Shown here one piece after another: positions 39,414-49,045 of a stretch of 64,000 bases of DNA (within the stretch, counting starts at the first letter, position 1; each line of letters begins with the position of its first letter). Both the position numbers and the translations under genes were made by a program. A model generated the notes under the pieces. That model saw only the letters and a program-made list of their open reading frames with translations. It was not told the DNA's origin and made no database searches. The stretch lies in contig NZ_JH725147.1 of assembly GCF_000278275.1 (NCBI RefSeq), positions 1,371,063-1,435,062 on the forward strand. Reading direction: 5' to 3'. This stretch comes from Bartonella tamiae Th239. GTDB taxonomy: Bacteria > Pseudomonadota > Alphaproteobacteria > Rhizobiales > Rhizobiaceae.

Positions 39414-41207
39414 ATGATAATGAACAATAAAAAGAAATATTTTTTAGATGTATGTCAATCGGCTTTAGGACAAGCATGGTTTGATAAATTAGATACTATT
39501 GGTGCTAACCAAGCGCTTTCAATGGCTCAAAAATATAATATTCCTCTTGTCCTTGCACGCATTTTGACAGCTCGTAATATTGATGAAAACAATGTTTTAC
39601 AATATTTGGAACCTACAATTAAAAATCTCATGCCAAATCCATTGAACTTTAAAGACATGGATAAAGCAGCATTAAGAATATCTGACGCCATTAAAAAAAG
39701 AGAAACAATTGCAATATTTGGTGATTATGATGTTGATGGTGCATGTTCAGCTGCAATTTTGAGCCGCTTTTTTTCTTTTTTTGGATTAGAGAGTCGAATT
39801 TATATTCCAGATCGTATTGTTGAAGGTTATGGACCCAATCCAAGTGCCATGAAAATGTTAATAGAGGAGGGGGCTCAACTCATCATCACGGTAGATTGCG
39901 GTGCAAATAGTCTAGAAGCTATAAAAGCCGCACGGGAAGCAGGTGGTGATGTGGTCATTTTAGATCATCATCAAATGGATGATATTCACAATGAGGCTGT
40001 TGCTCTTGTTAATCCTAATCGTCCAGATGATGTATCAGCACATGGACATCTTTGTGCTGCTGGTGTGGTTTTTATCACGATAGCTTGGATTAATAAACTT
40101 TTACGAGAAACAAAACAATTTAAAGTTTTGCCTGATATATTAGAATATTTAGATATGGTTGCTTTAGCAACAATTTGTGATGTAGTGCCGTTGCAAGGCG
40201 TTAATCGTGCTTTTGTAACAAAAGGCCTTCAAGTTGCACGTAAATTGAACAATTATGGTTTTGCAGCACTTGCACAGGTTTCACATTTGGCAGAACCGTT
40301 AAATAACTTCCATCTAGGGTTTCTTTTCGGTCCAAGGATTAATGCTGGTGGAAGAATAGGGGATCCAGCGCTTGGTGCAAAATTATTGACATCGTCTTCT
40401 AAAGAAATTGCTTATTCTCTGGCCGAAACACTCAATAGGCTTAATCAAGAGCGACAAAATATGGAAGCAGACCAACTTGTACAAGCTGAGTCCGATGTCG
40501 CTGCAATGACATTAGAAAATCAAAATACAAGACTGATCATTGTGAACCATAAAGATTGGCATCCTGGAATTATAGGAATTATGGCCGCACGTTTAAAAGA
40601 ACGTTATCATTGTCCTGTTTTTGTTATTGCATCAAAACCTGATGGAACAGCGGTCGGATCAGGTCGTTCTATAGAAGGAGTTGATCTTGGACAATTGGTA
40701 AGAGAAGCCGTACAAGCCAAACTTTTAGTAAAAGGTGGTGGTCATGCAATGGCTGCTGGCATAACAATTAAGGAAGAAAAAATTTCCGATTTTCGTTCAT
40801 GGTTAGAAAAAAAAATTTCAGATCGTGTTGGCGCATTACAAATGAAAAAGTGTCTTGAGATTGATGGTATTATTTCAGCTTCCGGTGTTACAAAAGAATT
40901 TGTTGAAACAATTCAACAAGCAGGACCATTTGGGTCAGGAAATACTACACCAATATTTGCTCTTCCATCTCATAAATTGATTTCTTTACAAGTCGTTGGG
41001 AATGGGCATTTAAAAATGATTTTTTCTAATGTAGAAGGAAAAAAAATAAACGGAATCGCCTTTCGTGCACTTCAAACACCACTTGGCGATTTTTTACAAA
41101 ATAATATCAATCAAACCCTCCACTGTGCAGGCACTTTAACTTTAAATTATTGGAGAGGATCTGTGTTTCCTCAAATCCGAATCGTGGATGTAGCAAGCCC
41201 TTATTAA
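39414..41207 (+). CDS. recJ: single-stranded-DNA-specific exonuclease RecJ
   Basis: 5'-3' ssDNA exonuclease of the DHH family, 597 residues (E. coli 577). The phosphoesterase motifs are FGDYDVDGACSAAILSRF near residue 101, ITVDCGANS, and DHHQMDD near residue 182. LATICDVVPLQGVNRAFVTK and GPRINAGGRIGDP follow. DHHA1 has WHPGIIGIMAARLKERY and VKGGGHAMAAGI. The C-terminal OB domain includes PFGSGNTTPIFALP. The ATG at 39414 has a second in-frame ATG at 39420. Confidence 0.96.
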   Translation: MIMNNKKKYFLDVCQSALGQAWFDKLDTIGANQALSMAQKYNIPLVLARILTARNIDENNVLQYLEPTIKNLMPNPLNFKDMDKAALRISDAIKKRETIAIFGDYDVDGACSAAILSRFFSFFGLESRIYIPDRIVEGYGPNPSAMKMLIEEGAQLIITVDCGANSLEAIKAAREAGGDVVILDHHQMDDIHNEAVALVNPNRPDDVSAHGHLCAAGVVFITIAWINKLLRETKQFKVLPDILEYLDMVALATICDVVPLQGVNRAFVTKGLQVARKLNNYGFAALAQVSHLAEPLNNFHLGFLFGPRINAGGRIGDPALGAKLLTSSSKEIAYSLAETLNRLNQERQNMEADQLVQAESDVAAMTLENQNTRLIIVNHKDWHPGIIGIMAARLKERYHCPVFVIASKPDGTAVGSGRSIEGVDLGQLVREAVQAKLLVKGGGHAMAAGITIKEEKISDFRSWLEKKISDRVGALQMKKCLEIDGIISASGVTKEFVETIQQAGPFGSGNTTPIFALPSHKLISLQVVGNGHLKMIFSNVEGKKINGIAFRALQTPLGDFLQNNINQTLHCAGTLTLNYWRGSVFPQIRIVDVASPY

Positions 41208-41357
41208 AAAAGAGTGTACATTATAGAATATTACAGGCTTTTAAGTTGATGAATGGCAAAGTGATAATGAAAAAACAAAATGCGCATTCAAAATGATTAA
41301 GCATAAAATTGATGCAATTGTATAATCTTCAAAAATATTCAAAAATCTGATATTGGG

Positions 41358-43436
41358 TTAAATATCTAATTCATTTGCAAAAGCCGCATTTTCTTGAATA
41401 AACCGAAAACGTGCTTCGGGTTTTGTCCCCATTAAATCATCAACAGTATCTTTAGTTTTCTTATCTTCAAGACTATCAATATCTACACGCAAAATTGTGC
41501 GTTTTTTAGGATCCATTGTGGTTTCTTTTAATTGATCTGCGCGCATTTCGCCCAATCCTTTGAAACGCCCAATTTCAATTTTACCACGACCTGTAAATTC
41601 TGTCTTTAAAAGTTCATCCTTATGAGCATCATTTCTCGCATAAGCGACATGCCCACCTTGCGCAATGCGATATAATGGTGGAACAGCAAGATATAAATGT
41701 CCTTCACGAATGAGTTCCGGCATTTCCTGATAAAAAAATGTGATGAGAAGTGAAGCAATATGCGCGCCATCAACATCAGCATCTGTCATGATGATAATGC
41801 GTTCATAGCGCAAATCCTCTTGTTTGTATTTACTGCGTGTTCCACAACCTAATGCTTGAATAAGATCGGCAATTGTTTGGTTGGCAACAAGTTTATCACG
41901 TCCAGAACTTGCGACATTTAATATCTTTCCACGTAATGGCAAAATGGCCTGTGTTGCCCGATTGCGTGCTTGTTTGGCAGAGCCACCAGCCGAATCCCCT
42001 TCGACGATAAATATTTCTGCACCAGCTGCCGCATTTTGTGTACAATCTGCAAGTTTTCCCGGTAGTCGTAATTTTCGAATTGCAGACTTTCGATTGACTT
42101 CTTTTTCTTGGCGACGTTTGAGCCGTTCTTCAGCGCGCTCAACAACCCAATCAAGCAGTTTATTTGCTTCTTGAGGCGAATTGGCTAACCAATGATCAAA
42201 AGGATCGCGAATGGCGTTTTCGACAATACGTTGGGCTTCAAGCGTGGCTAAACGATCTTTGGTTTGACCGACAAATTCAGGTTCTCGAATGAAAACTGAC
42301 AACATGGCTGCAGCGGATATCATAACATCATCACTTGTGATGAGAGACGCACGTTTGTTTCCTATCAACTCGCCATATGCTTTTAAGCCACGAAGCAGCG
42401 CATGTCTTAATCCAGCTTCATGCGTTCCGCCTTCCCCTGTAGGAATTGTGTTACAATAAGAGTCTACAAAGCCATCCCCACCAAACCAAGCAACCGACCA
42501 TTCTAAAGAACCATGACCGCCTCGTTGATCTGTTTTACCTGCAAAAATATCGTTGGTTACTCTGTAATCATTGCCTAAAGATGAGGAAAGATAGTCTTTT
42601 AAACCACCAGGAAAATGAAACATGGCTTTTTCTGGAGTGTTTTTGTTATTTTCTAAATAACTTGGATCACAGCTCCAGCGAATTTCAACACCTCCAAAAA
42701 GATAAGCTTTAGATCGTGCCATTTTATAAATTTTTTCTGGATCAAAAGACGCTTTTGACCCAAAAATTTCTGGATCTGGATGAAAACGCACACGTGTTCC
42801 ACGTCTGTTTTGCACTTCTCCTAAATCTTCTAAAGCTGTTTGAGGAATTCCTCGAGAGTATTTTTGGCGATAAAGACGACGCTTTCGTGCGACTTCTACT
42901 TCCATTTGATCTGATAAAGCATTGACAACAGAAATTCCAACCCCATGAAGTCCGCCCGAAGTTTCATAAGCTTTTCCATCAAACTTACCACCAGAATGAA
43001 GTTCTGTCATAATAACTTCAAGCGTGGATTTTGTGGGCATTTGTGGATGATTTTCTACAGGAATACCACGACCATTATCTGTAACGGTTAAAAAACCCTC
43101 ACGATCAAGTGATACATCAATGAAATTGGCATAACCTGCAACGGCTTCATCCATGGCATTATCAATAACTTCAGCAAAAAGGTGATGTAAGGCTTTTGTA
43201 TCTGTTCCGCCAATATACATACCTGGTCTTAAACGAACAGGTTCCAAACCTTCTAAGACCCTGATAGATGTTGCATCATAACCGCTTTCATCAAAAGCAG
43301 TATTTTCAGACTTTTTAGAAATTGATAACATTTCGTTTTGTTTTATAGATTTTTGAAAAGTTTTTTTTCCATCATTATCATTGATAGATGTTGTTTCATC
43401 TATAACACCAAATAGATCGTTGCTTTTATTGCTCAT
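41358..43436 (-). CDS. parE: DNA topoisomerase IV subunit B
   Basis: ATPase subunit that pairs with ParC (25.5 kb), 692 residues. After a variable N-terminus of about 55 residues, the GHKL ATPase shows VLEGLEPVRLRPGMYIG, AEVIDNAMDEAVAG, TVTDNGRGIPVENH and GGLHGVGISVVNAL. The TOPRIM domain has EGDSAGGSAKQARNR and IMTDADVDGAHIASLL. The C-terminus GLGEMRADQLKETTMDP is the standard type IIB tail. GyrB is excluded by the absence of its insertion and by length. Confidence 0.95.
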   Translation of the reverse strand: MSNKSNDLFGVIDETTSINDNDGKKTFQKSIKQNEMLSISKKSENTAFDESGYDATSIRVLEGLEPVRLRPGMYIGGTDTKALHHLFAEVIDNAMDEAVAGYANFIDVSLDREGFLTVTDNGRGIPVENHPQMPTKSTLEVIMTELHSGGKFDGKAYETSGGLHGVGISVVNALSDQMEVEVARKRRLYRQKYSRGIPQTALEDLGEVQNRRGTRVRFHPDPEIFGSKASFDPEKIYKMARSKAYLFGGVEIRWSCDPSYLENNKNTPEKAMFHFPGGLKDYLSSSLGNDYRVTNDIFAGKTDQRGGHGSLEWSVAWFGGDGFVDSYCNTIPTGEGGTHEAGLRHALLRGLKAYGELIGNKRASLITSDDVMISAAAMLSVFIREPEFVGQTKDRLATLEAQRIVENAIRDPFDHWLANSPQEANKLLDWVVERAEERLKRRQEKEVNRKSAIRKLRLPGKLADCTQNAAAGAEIFIVEGDSAGGSAKQARNRATQAILPLRGKILNVASSGRDKLVANQTIADLIQALGCGTRSKYKQEDLRYERIIIMTDADVDGAHIASLLITFFYQEMPELIREGHLYLAVPPLYRIAQGGHVAYARNDAHKDELLKTEFTGRGKIEIGRFKGLGEMRADQLKETTMDPKKRTILRVDIDSLEDKKTKDTVDDLMGTKPEARFRFIQENAAFANELDI

Positions 43437-43601
43437 GAAAATTTTTAACTGCTTAATAGTTTATTGAAAAAAGAAAAAGAATCACATCACCCTTATATAA
43501 GGATTCAATAATAGCAGCAATGTTCGTGATCCGTTCACGATAGCTTTTCTTTCTCAAAAATTTATGTAAAAAGTTTTGTAAAGAATATTTCGGGAATTCC
43601 T

Positions 43602-44561
43602 ATGAACAAAATTGATATTATATGTCCAGTTTTTAATGAAGCTAATACAGTTTTGCTTTTTTTAGAACGTATTTCTTTAATTTTTAAAGAACTATCTATG
43701 GAACCAACAATTATATTTGTTGATGATGGTTCCAAAGACAAAAGTTGGAATTTCATTAAACAAGCGTCATCTTCCATATGTCATATCAGAAGTCTCAAAC
43801 TTTCTAGAAATTTTGGAAAAGAATCCGCTATAGCAGCGGGACTTTCTGTGAGTGAAGGTGATGCCGTTATTACGATTGATTGCGATTTACAACATCCTCC
43901 GGAATTGATGAAAACGATGCTTACTTACTGGAGAGATGGTGCAGATATTGTTTGTGCACGTAAACAAGAGCGTCAAAGTGAATCATTATTTGATCGTATT
44001 ACTGCAAATAGTTTTTATCGTCTTTTTAACTGGATTACAGAAAATGATATTAAAGGCTCGAGTGATTTTATATTAATGGATCGTAAAGTGGTCACGGCTT
44101 TAAAATCATTACCCGAAAAACTCTTTTTTTATCGCGGCGTTGTGCATTGGCTTGGATATAAACACGTCAGTATTGCCTTTAAACCAGAAGAACGCATTGC
44201 TGGTAAAAGTGGTTGGTCATTTTGGAAAAAAATAAAATTGGCGGTTGATTCATTAACGGGTTTTTCTGCTAAACCCTTAATACTTATTTGGTTTTTAACA
44301 GCGTTTTTTATTTTCTTTGCTGTATTTGTTGCGGGAGATGCTCTTATCTCAAAGTTTTTAGGAAAATCGGTGAGTGGATTTTCTACACTCATATTGGTAA
44401 TGTTAACAACAGGAACGGCTATATTATCTTCATTATGTCTTTTAACTATTTATATTCGACAGATTTTTTATGAAGTAAAAAATAGGCCACGTTTTTTTAT
44501 TAGCGAAGATATCCTTCATCAAAGAGCTAAAAAATATCGTCGAGATGAGGAGGAAAAGTGA
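43602..44561 (+). CDS. GT2 polyprenyl-phosphate sugar synthase (GtrB/FlmF-like)
   Basis: 319-residue family 2 glycosyltransferase. Catalytic motifs: IIFVDDGSKDKSW near residue 40 and ITIDCDLQHPPELMKTM near residue 92 (DxD-like). The FDRITANSFYRLFNWITEND region is typical of GtrB/DPM1 enzymes, which transfer a sugar from a nucleotide to undecaprenyl phosphate on the cytosolic face. Two C-terminal membrane spans (about residues 227-250 and 265-290) follow. Its last four bases overlap the start of the deacetylase gene, so the products likely act in sequence. The sugar is not determinable from sequence. Confidence 0.85.
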   Translation: MNKIDIICPVFNEANTVLLFLERISLIFKELSMEPTIIFVDDGSKDKSWNFIKQASSSICHIRSLKLSRNFGKESAIAAGLSVSEGDAVITIDCDLQHPPELMKTMLTYWRDGADIVCARKQERQSESLFDRITANSFYRLFNWITENDIKGSSDFILMDRKVVTALKSLPEKLFFYRGVVHWLGYKHVSIAFKPEERIAGKSGWSFWKKIKLAVDSLTGFSAKPLILIWFLTAFFIFFAVFVAGDALISKFLGKSVSGFSTLILVMLTTGTAILSSLCLLTIYIRQIFYEVKNRPRFFISEDILHQRAKKYRRDEEEK

Positions 44562-45448
44562 CGTTACATTGTCTTTTTCACGCCGATGATTTTGCTTTAA
44601 ATACTCTGTGTTCAAATGGCATTATATCGGGTTTATCTGCAAAAAGATTGCATTCAACCAGTATATTAATAGGTGGTGCTGATCAATCTAATTTTGATAA
44701 ACTAAAAGCTGCAGAACCACTTTTTATTCATGTTCATCTCAATTTGCTAGAAGGCAAAGCTTTAACGGATGGTGGTGCAGATATTGGCTTAACTACACAA
44801 GACGGCTTTTTTTGTCTCACCATGTTTCAACTTATCTCAAAATTAAGAACAGATTTTCGAAAAAAACATATTAAAAAATGGATAGAGAATGAATTTTTTT
44901 GTCAAATAGAGACAGTATATAAACATTTTCCATCATATAAAATTCGTCTTGATGGTCATTTGCATATTCATATATTACCAGAATTGCGTTCTATTATGAT
45001 AAATATCGCACAAAAATTACCAATAGATTATATTCGTATCCCTCACGAATATAGTTATCGTAATTCAGCAAACATTACGAATACACTTAAAGGTAATTTT
45101 AGGCGTAAGGTTTTAAGCTTTTGGGCGAAAGGGCTTTATAGACGGTTACATTCTTATGATGTGAAGACTTCAGATTATTTTTTAGGAAGTACAGCCAGTT
45201 GTCATTTAACATTAAAGGATATTGATCGTGGGCTTGAGAAAATAAGAAAAAAGGCAGCTGGTCGTAATGTGGTTGTGGAGATAATGACACATCCTATTGG
45301 CATTGGTGAAAATAATCCTGATTTTTATAAAGACAGTCATTATCATTTTGCGCATAATACAAAAGCGCGTCATCATGAATTGGATATGCTTTTATCAGAC
45401 GAACTTATTTCTATTCTAAAAAAAAATGATGGTGTTTTGTATTCATAG
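44558..45448 (+). CDS. ChbG/HpnK (YdjC) family carbohydrate deacetylase
   Basis: 296 residues starting with GTG at 44558. The metal site is visible: CLFHADDFALN near residue 7 (second Asp of ADDFG-like motif), IRLDGHLHIHILPELRSIM (His pair) near residue 133, and VVEIMTHPIGIGE near residue 239. Family members remove N-acetyl groups; ChbG acts on chitooligosaccharides, HpnK on hopanoids, and Francisella NaxD on undecaprenyl-phosphate GalNAc. Coupling to the GtrB/FlmF-like gene by ATGA-type overlap favours a NaxD-like role. Substrate is inference. Confidence 0.84.
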   Translation: MTLHCLFHADDFALNTLCSNGIISGLSAKRLHSTSILIGGADQSNFDKLKAAEPLFIHVHLNLLEGKALTDGGADIGLTTQDGFFCLTMFQLISKLRTDFRKKHIKKWIENEFFCQIETVYKHFPSYKIRLDGHLHIHILPELRSIMINIAQKLPIDYIRIPHEYSYRNSANITNTLKGNFRRKVLSFWAKGLYRRLHSYDVKTSDYFLGSTASCHLTLKDIDRGLEKIRKKAAGRNVVVEIMTHPIGIGENNPDFYKDSHYHFAHNTKARHHELDMLLSDELISILKKNDGVLYS

Positions 45449-45461
45449 TATTTTGGTTTTT

Positions 45462-45893
45462 TCATTTTTTAAAAAAAATGTAGTGATTCATTAGGTAATT
45501 CGCAAAAAGCCCGAGGAAAGAGCCGACAGCAACCGCAAAAAACAAAACTTCTGGTCTTTCCTCTGAAAATTGCTTTATAACAAACAAACTACTTACATAA
45601 TTTATGCTTCCACCAATAGAGGCGAGCGCGATATAGCTTATCCATCCTGAAAACTTTTTCAAGCGCGCATTGCGTCCTGCAAACGATATATGAGAGTTAA
45701 ATATCCATGTAAAAGTTGCAGCAACTATAAAAGATAAAGCACGTGAGAACCAAATATTAAAACCAATATAAGTTAGAAACCACAGTGATAAAAAATCAAT
45801 GATAAAGGCTATCGATCCAGCACATGAAAACCAAAATAATGCACGATGGCGTTGATAAATAATTTTTAAATTTTTAAAATAAATTCTCATCAT
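45462..45893 (-). CDS. GtrA family membrane protein
   Basis: 143 residues with four predicted membrane spans. FSCAGSIAFIIDFLSLWFLT at the N-terminus and LFANYLMNHYIFFKK at the C-terminus match the GtrA family, whose members are thought to flip polyprenyl-phosphate-linked sugars to the periplasmic face. It is nine bases downstream of the GtrII-like gene on the same strand and convergent with the deacetylase, completing a GtrA-GtrB-Gtr set. Confidence 0.87.
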   Translation of the reverse strand: MMRIYFKNLKIIYQRHRALFWFSCAGSIAFIIDFLSLWFLTYIGFNIWFSRALSFIVAATFTWIFNSHISFAGRNARLKKFSGWISYIALASIGGSINYVSSLFVIKQFSEERPEVLFFAVAVGSFLGLFANYLMNHYIFFKK

Positions 45894-45902
45894 TAAAAAT
45901 CA

Positions 45903-47438
45903 TCACAAATGAGATAAATATTCGCTTTTACATAAAGGCTGTTTCCCAAGCCAAATAAATAGTTTATTATTTAGTGGGTAAATTTTAAAAAATCTTCGGG
46001 AAATTTCTGGTTGTATGTTTTCATCACATAGATATTTAACAGTTTTATAAACGTTTATATGTCTTTCAGCCCATATAACATTATTAAATCCATATTCCTT
46101 CAGACGTAACCATAATGTCCAATCGGCATTACGAGGCAAAAGATGGCTAATAAGATGCATTTTTTCAGAGATATCACTCACAAATGGTGCTGTATTAAAA
46201 CTTCCTAAAATATAGCTTGATTTTTCCGCAGGATAATTTTCAAGTGCATTTGCGAGTTGTTCCACTACATAACGATCGTGAATATTTTGATTGCGTATAG
46301 CATTATTTATAATATAACTAAAAACCAATGGGTAAAGCAGCGCAATTGAAACACAAAACCATGTAAGTTTTGTTGAAGCTACTTCCCTTATATCATCAAA
46401 AGCCTTTGTTTGCTGTAAACGTGTTAAAAAACGCATGAGTAAAAATAATAAGGCGACTGAGAAAAAAATGGCGGCTGCCATCATACGTGGTGATATACGT
46501 TCGTTCCCAACGATTCCATATAGCATACCTAATGATAACGGTAATAAAAGAATAAGACCAAATGATAAAAGGGCAGCGCGAATAAGCGCATGACTAAAAT
46601 GCGTGTCTTTATAAAATCTCAATTGTATTTCGATAAGCCCAATAATAAATATAAGACCATAAATAAATTTTCCAGTTGTAGAGAGAAAACCAAAATATCT
46701 TGAATAAACATTTTCCAGCATAATGGAATAATGAGATAAAATATTATTTTTAGCGAAAAAGATTAAAGTCGCTTTAGTTTCAGCATCTTTTATAATGAAT
46801 AATTTCATAATGACATAATAAAGTAACATACTTATGAATGAAATTATCATACCTTTAAATAAGAAGGTAAATATTGTTCTTAAGCGATCCCCTTTGTAAA
46901 TATAATAGCTCGTTTCAATAATGATCAATATAATAAAAACATTGATAAAACTTTGATAAAATCCCATTGCTAAAAAATTAAAAAACACGGCTCGTAATTT
47001 TGACGTTTTAAAATATGCCCAACCGAAAAGACTGCATGCCAGTCCCGCAGACATAATAAGACAGTCAAAACGGTATAGTAATGAAGATAAAAAAAAGGGA
47101 TTAAAAATAAATGTAATGAGTAAAATAGCGGTTAAAGTATTGAAAGGAATTTCTCTATATTTTAAAGCGTAACATGTTGAAAAAACAACAAGACAAAGTG
47201 ATATTATTAAAAAAAAGGGGGATGAATCAGGTAACCATTGCCAGTCAGCTGATATAAAATACGCAAAAATATCAGCAAAAGGTCGACCAAATGGTGTCCA
47301 ACCTGGGTATCGATCGATGATACGGAAATAGTCATCACGGTAATAATCATTCTGGAGAATGAGTGGCAAATAAAATATAAGACATGCGAGCGTTGCTGTA
47401 ATTAAAAATTTTTGATAATTAGTTTTTTGCTCAATCAT
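45903..47438 (-). CDS. GtrII-like polytopic glycosyltransferase
   Basis: 511-residue membrane protein with about ten or more spans. After the first span comes the acidic loop DDYFRIIDRYPGWTPFGRPF, the pattern of GtrII-type (Glucos_trans_II) transferases, which use polyprenyl-phosphate sugars in the periplasm. DRYVVEQLANALENYP and the C-terminal soluble part (WTLWLRLKEYGFNNVIWAER) are consistent with the family. Ten bases separate it from lipB upstream. Acceptor and sugar unknown; LPS or lipid A is inferred from the neighbours. Confidence 0.78.
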   Translation of the reverse strand: MIEQKTNYQKFLITATLACLIFYLPLILQNDYYRDDYFRIIDRYPGWTPFGRPFADIFAYFISADWQWLPDSSPFFLIISLCLVVFSTCYALKYREIPFNTLTAILLITFIFNPFFLSSLLYRFDCLIMSAGLACSLFGWAYFKTSKLRAVFFNFLAMGFYQSFINVFIILIIIETSYYIYKGDRLRTIFTFLFKGMIISFISMLLYYVIMKLFIIKDAETKATLIFFAKNNILSHYSIMLENVYSRYFGFLSTTGKFIYGLIFIIGLIEIQLRFYKDTHFSHALIRAALLSFGLILLLPLSLGMLYGIVGNERISPRMMAAAIFFSVALLFLLMRFLTRLQQTKAFDDIREVASTKLTWFCVSIALLYPLVFSYIINNAIRNQNIHDRYVVEQLANALENYPAEKSSYILGSFNTAPFVSDISEKMHLISHLLPRNADWTLWLRLKEYGFNNVIWAERHINVYKTVKYLCDENIQPEISRRFFKIYPLNNKLFIWLGKQPLCKSEYLSHL

Positions 47439-47447
47439 GTTTAACTC

Positions 47448-48185
47448 TTAATAAATGATTTCTGTGGCGCCAAATATTTTTTCAAAAGCAATTTTCAAAG
47501 CAGTATCAAGATTGTGAAGAGTTACTGGAAGTCCTAAGTCTACTAGGCTTGTTACTCCATAATCAGCAAGGCCACATGGTACAATGCCGTTATAATGATT
47601 TAAGTTTGGTTCAACATTAATTGATATTCCATGAAAACTTACCCATTTGCGAAGGCGTATGCCAATTGCGGCAATTTTATCTTCTGTAAAAACATCTAAT
47701 TTCGATGAAGGTCGATCTGTACGCACAACCCAAACGCCCACTCTATCTTCACGTCGTTCGCCTTTAATATTAAATTGTGCAAGTGTTTGAATAATCCATT
47801 CTTCTAAAGCACTGACAAAGGCGCGCACATCTTGTTTTCTTTTTTTTAGGTCGAGCATGATGTAAACAACGCGTTGTCCGGGACCGTGATATGTAAACTC
47901 TCCGCCGCGCCCTGCCTCAAAAACAGGAAAACGGTCAGGCAACAATAAATCTTGTCTCTGTGCACTTGTTCCTGCTGTGTAAAGAGGCGGATGCTCTAAA
48001 AGCCATATACGTTCACGAGCGTTACCTTTCGCAATTTCTTCGACATACTGTGTCATGAAAGAAAGCGCTTCTGGATAGTCAATAAGCTTATCACTTACCA
48101 ACCATTCAACTGGTGGTGCAGTCAATGATGTCTTAAAATCTTGATTTAAATATTCACGATTGTGTTTTACATTTTGTCTTGTCAT
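47448..48185 (-). CDS. lipB: lipoyl(octanoyl) transferase
   Basis: Moves octanoyl from acyl-carrier protein to lipoyl domains, 245 residues. [19 protein letters not shown] and [20 protein letters not shown] are the substrate-binding blocks. The lysine is in [20 protein letters not shown], and the nucleophilic Cys in [15 protein letters not shown]. The N-terminus has about 20 extra polar residues before the family core. It lies 9 bases upstream of the GtrII-like gene, on the same strand. Confidence 0.96.
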   Translation of the reverse strand: MTRQNVKHNREYLNQDFKTSLTAPPVEWLVSDKLIDYPEALSFMTQYVEEIAKGNARERIWLLEHPPLYTAGTSAQRQDLLLPDRFPVFEAGRGGEFTYHGPGQRVVYIMLDLKKRKQDVRAFVSALEEWIIQTLAQFNIKGERREDRVGVWVVRTDRPSSKLDVFTEDKIAAIGIRLRKWVSFHGISINVEPNLNHYNGIVPCGLADYGVTSLVDLGLPVTLHNLDTALKIAFEKIFGATEIIY

Positions 48186-48652
48186 TTATCTCGTAAAATT
48201 TTCTAAATAAAGAACTTGTTGATTGAAAGAGAGTTTAACTCACTTATATAAAACATTTTTGATTTATCGTTTAATATCTACTTATAACTATTCTAATGGA
48301 CTTCTTATCCAGATACAATTCCTAAAATAACATTGAATTTTGCTATATCGTATGTTCACATTTGAATTTTAAAAAACGTCACGCTTAGAGTCGATAATAT
48401 TATTATAGAATCTTTCTTAAACAAATTTCTTTATGAACATGCGAATCATTTTCGCAGGCTTTGGTTATTCACTATTTAATAAAAATGGATGATTCAGATT
48501 AATTATTGACAAAAAACAGTGCAAAATTGCTATTATAATTAAGGGCTATAAATTTTAAAAAATAATATTTTGTTTTTAAATTTACACTTAAATATCTTTT
48601 ACTGCTATATCCGTATGTCGTTTTAATAAGGAAAATAAAAATAATGTTTTAA
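48186..48652. other. intergenic region, lipB / tRNA-Val
   Basis: 467 AT-rich bases. It must contain the lipB promoter. A small hairpin TGCGAA-TCATT-TTCGCA lies at 48440-48456. I see no coding frame with a ribosome site and no other repeat. Confidence 0.4.
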
Positions 48653-48730
<78 letters not shown>

Positions 48731-48898
48731 GTACAGAATTTTACTGTAAGGTGAGCCTCATGTATTCAAAACTGATCCTAAGTGCAAGCAAAAGATGCAC
48801 AAAAATAATTTTTTTTTTAAAAAAAGGATTAAAACACCAAAAAAGTTACGTTTTTTAAAAGAAAAAATTTTTTTTTTATAAAAAGACATTGATGTCGC

Positions 48899-48927
48899 TT
48901 GACAGAAACAAACGAACACCTTAAACG
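48899..48927 (+). promoter_or_regulatory. probable promoter of tRNA-Asp
   Basis: A perfect -35 (TTGACA, 48899-48904, preceded by C as in the alphaproteobacterial CTTGAC consensus), a 17-base spacer, then TAAACG (48922-48927) as a weak -10. It ends 41 bases before the mature tRNA. Two T10 tracts lie upstream (48809-48818 and 48868-48877). Confidence 0.5.
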
Positions 48928-48968
48928 ACCGCTCACACCAGTCAAATAACTGGTTTTAAGAAAAGTGC

Positions 48969-49045
48969 GCGGGTGTAGCTCAGTTGGTTAGAGTGCCGGC
49001 CTGTCACGCCGGAGGTCGCGGGTTCGAGTCCCGTCACTCGCGCCA
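48969..49045 (+). tRNA. tRNA-Asp (anticodon GTC)
   Basis: Acceptor GCGGGTG/CACTCGC, D-arm GCTC...GAGT, anticodon arm CCGGC-CTGTCAC-GCCGG with anticodon GTC, T-loop TTCGAGT, discriminator G and encoded CCA; 77 bases. Confidence 0.97.
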
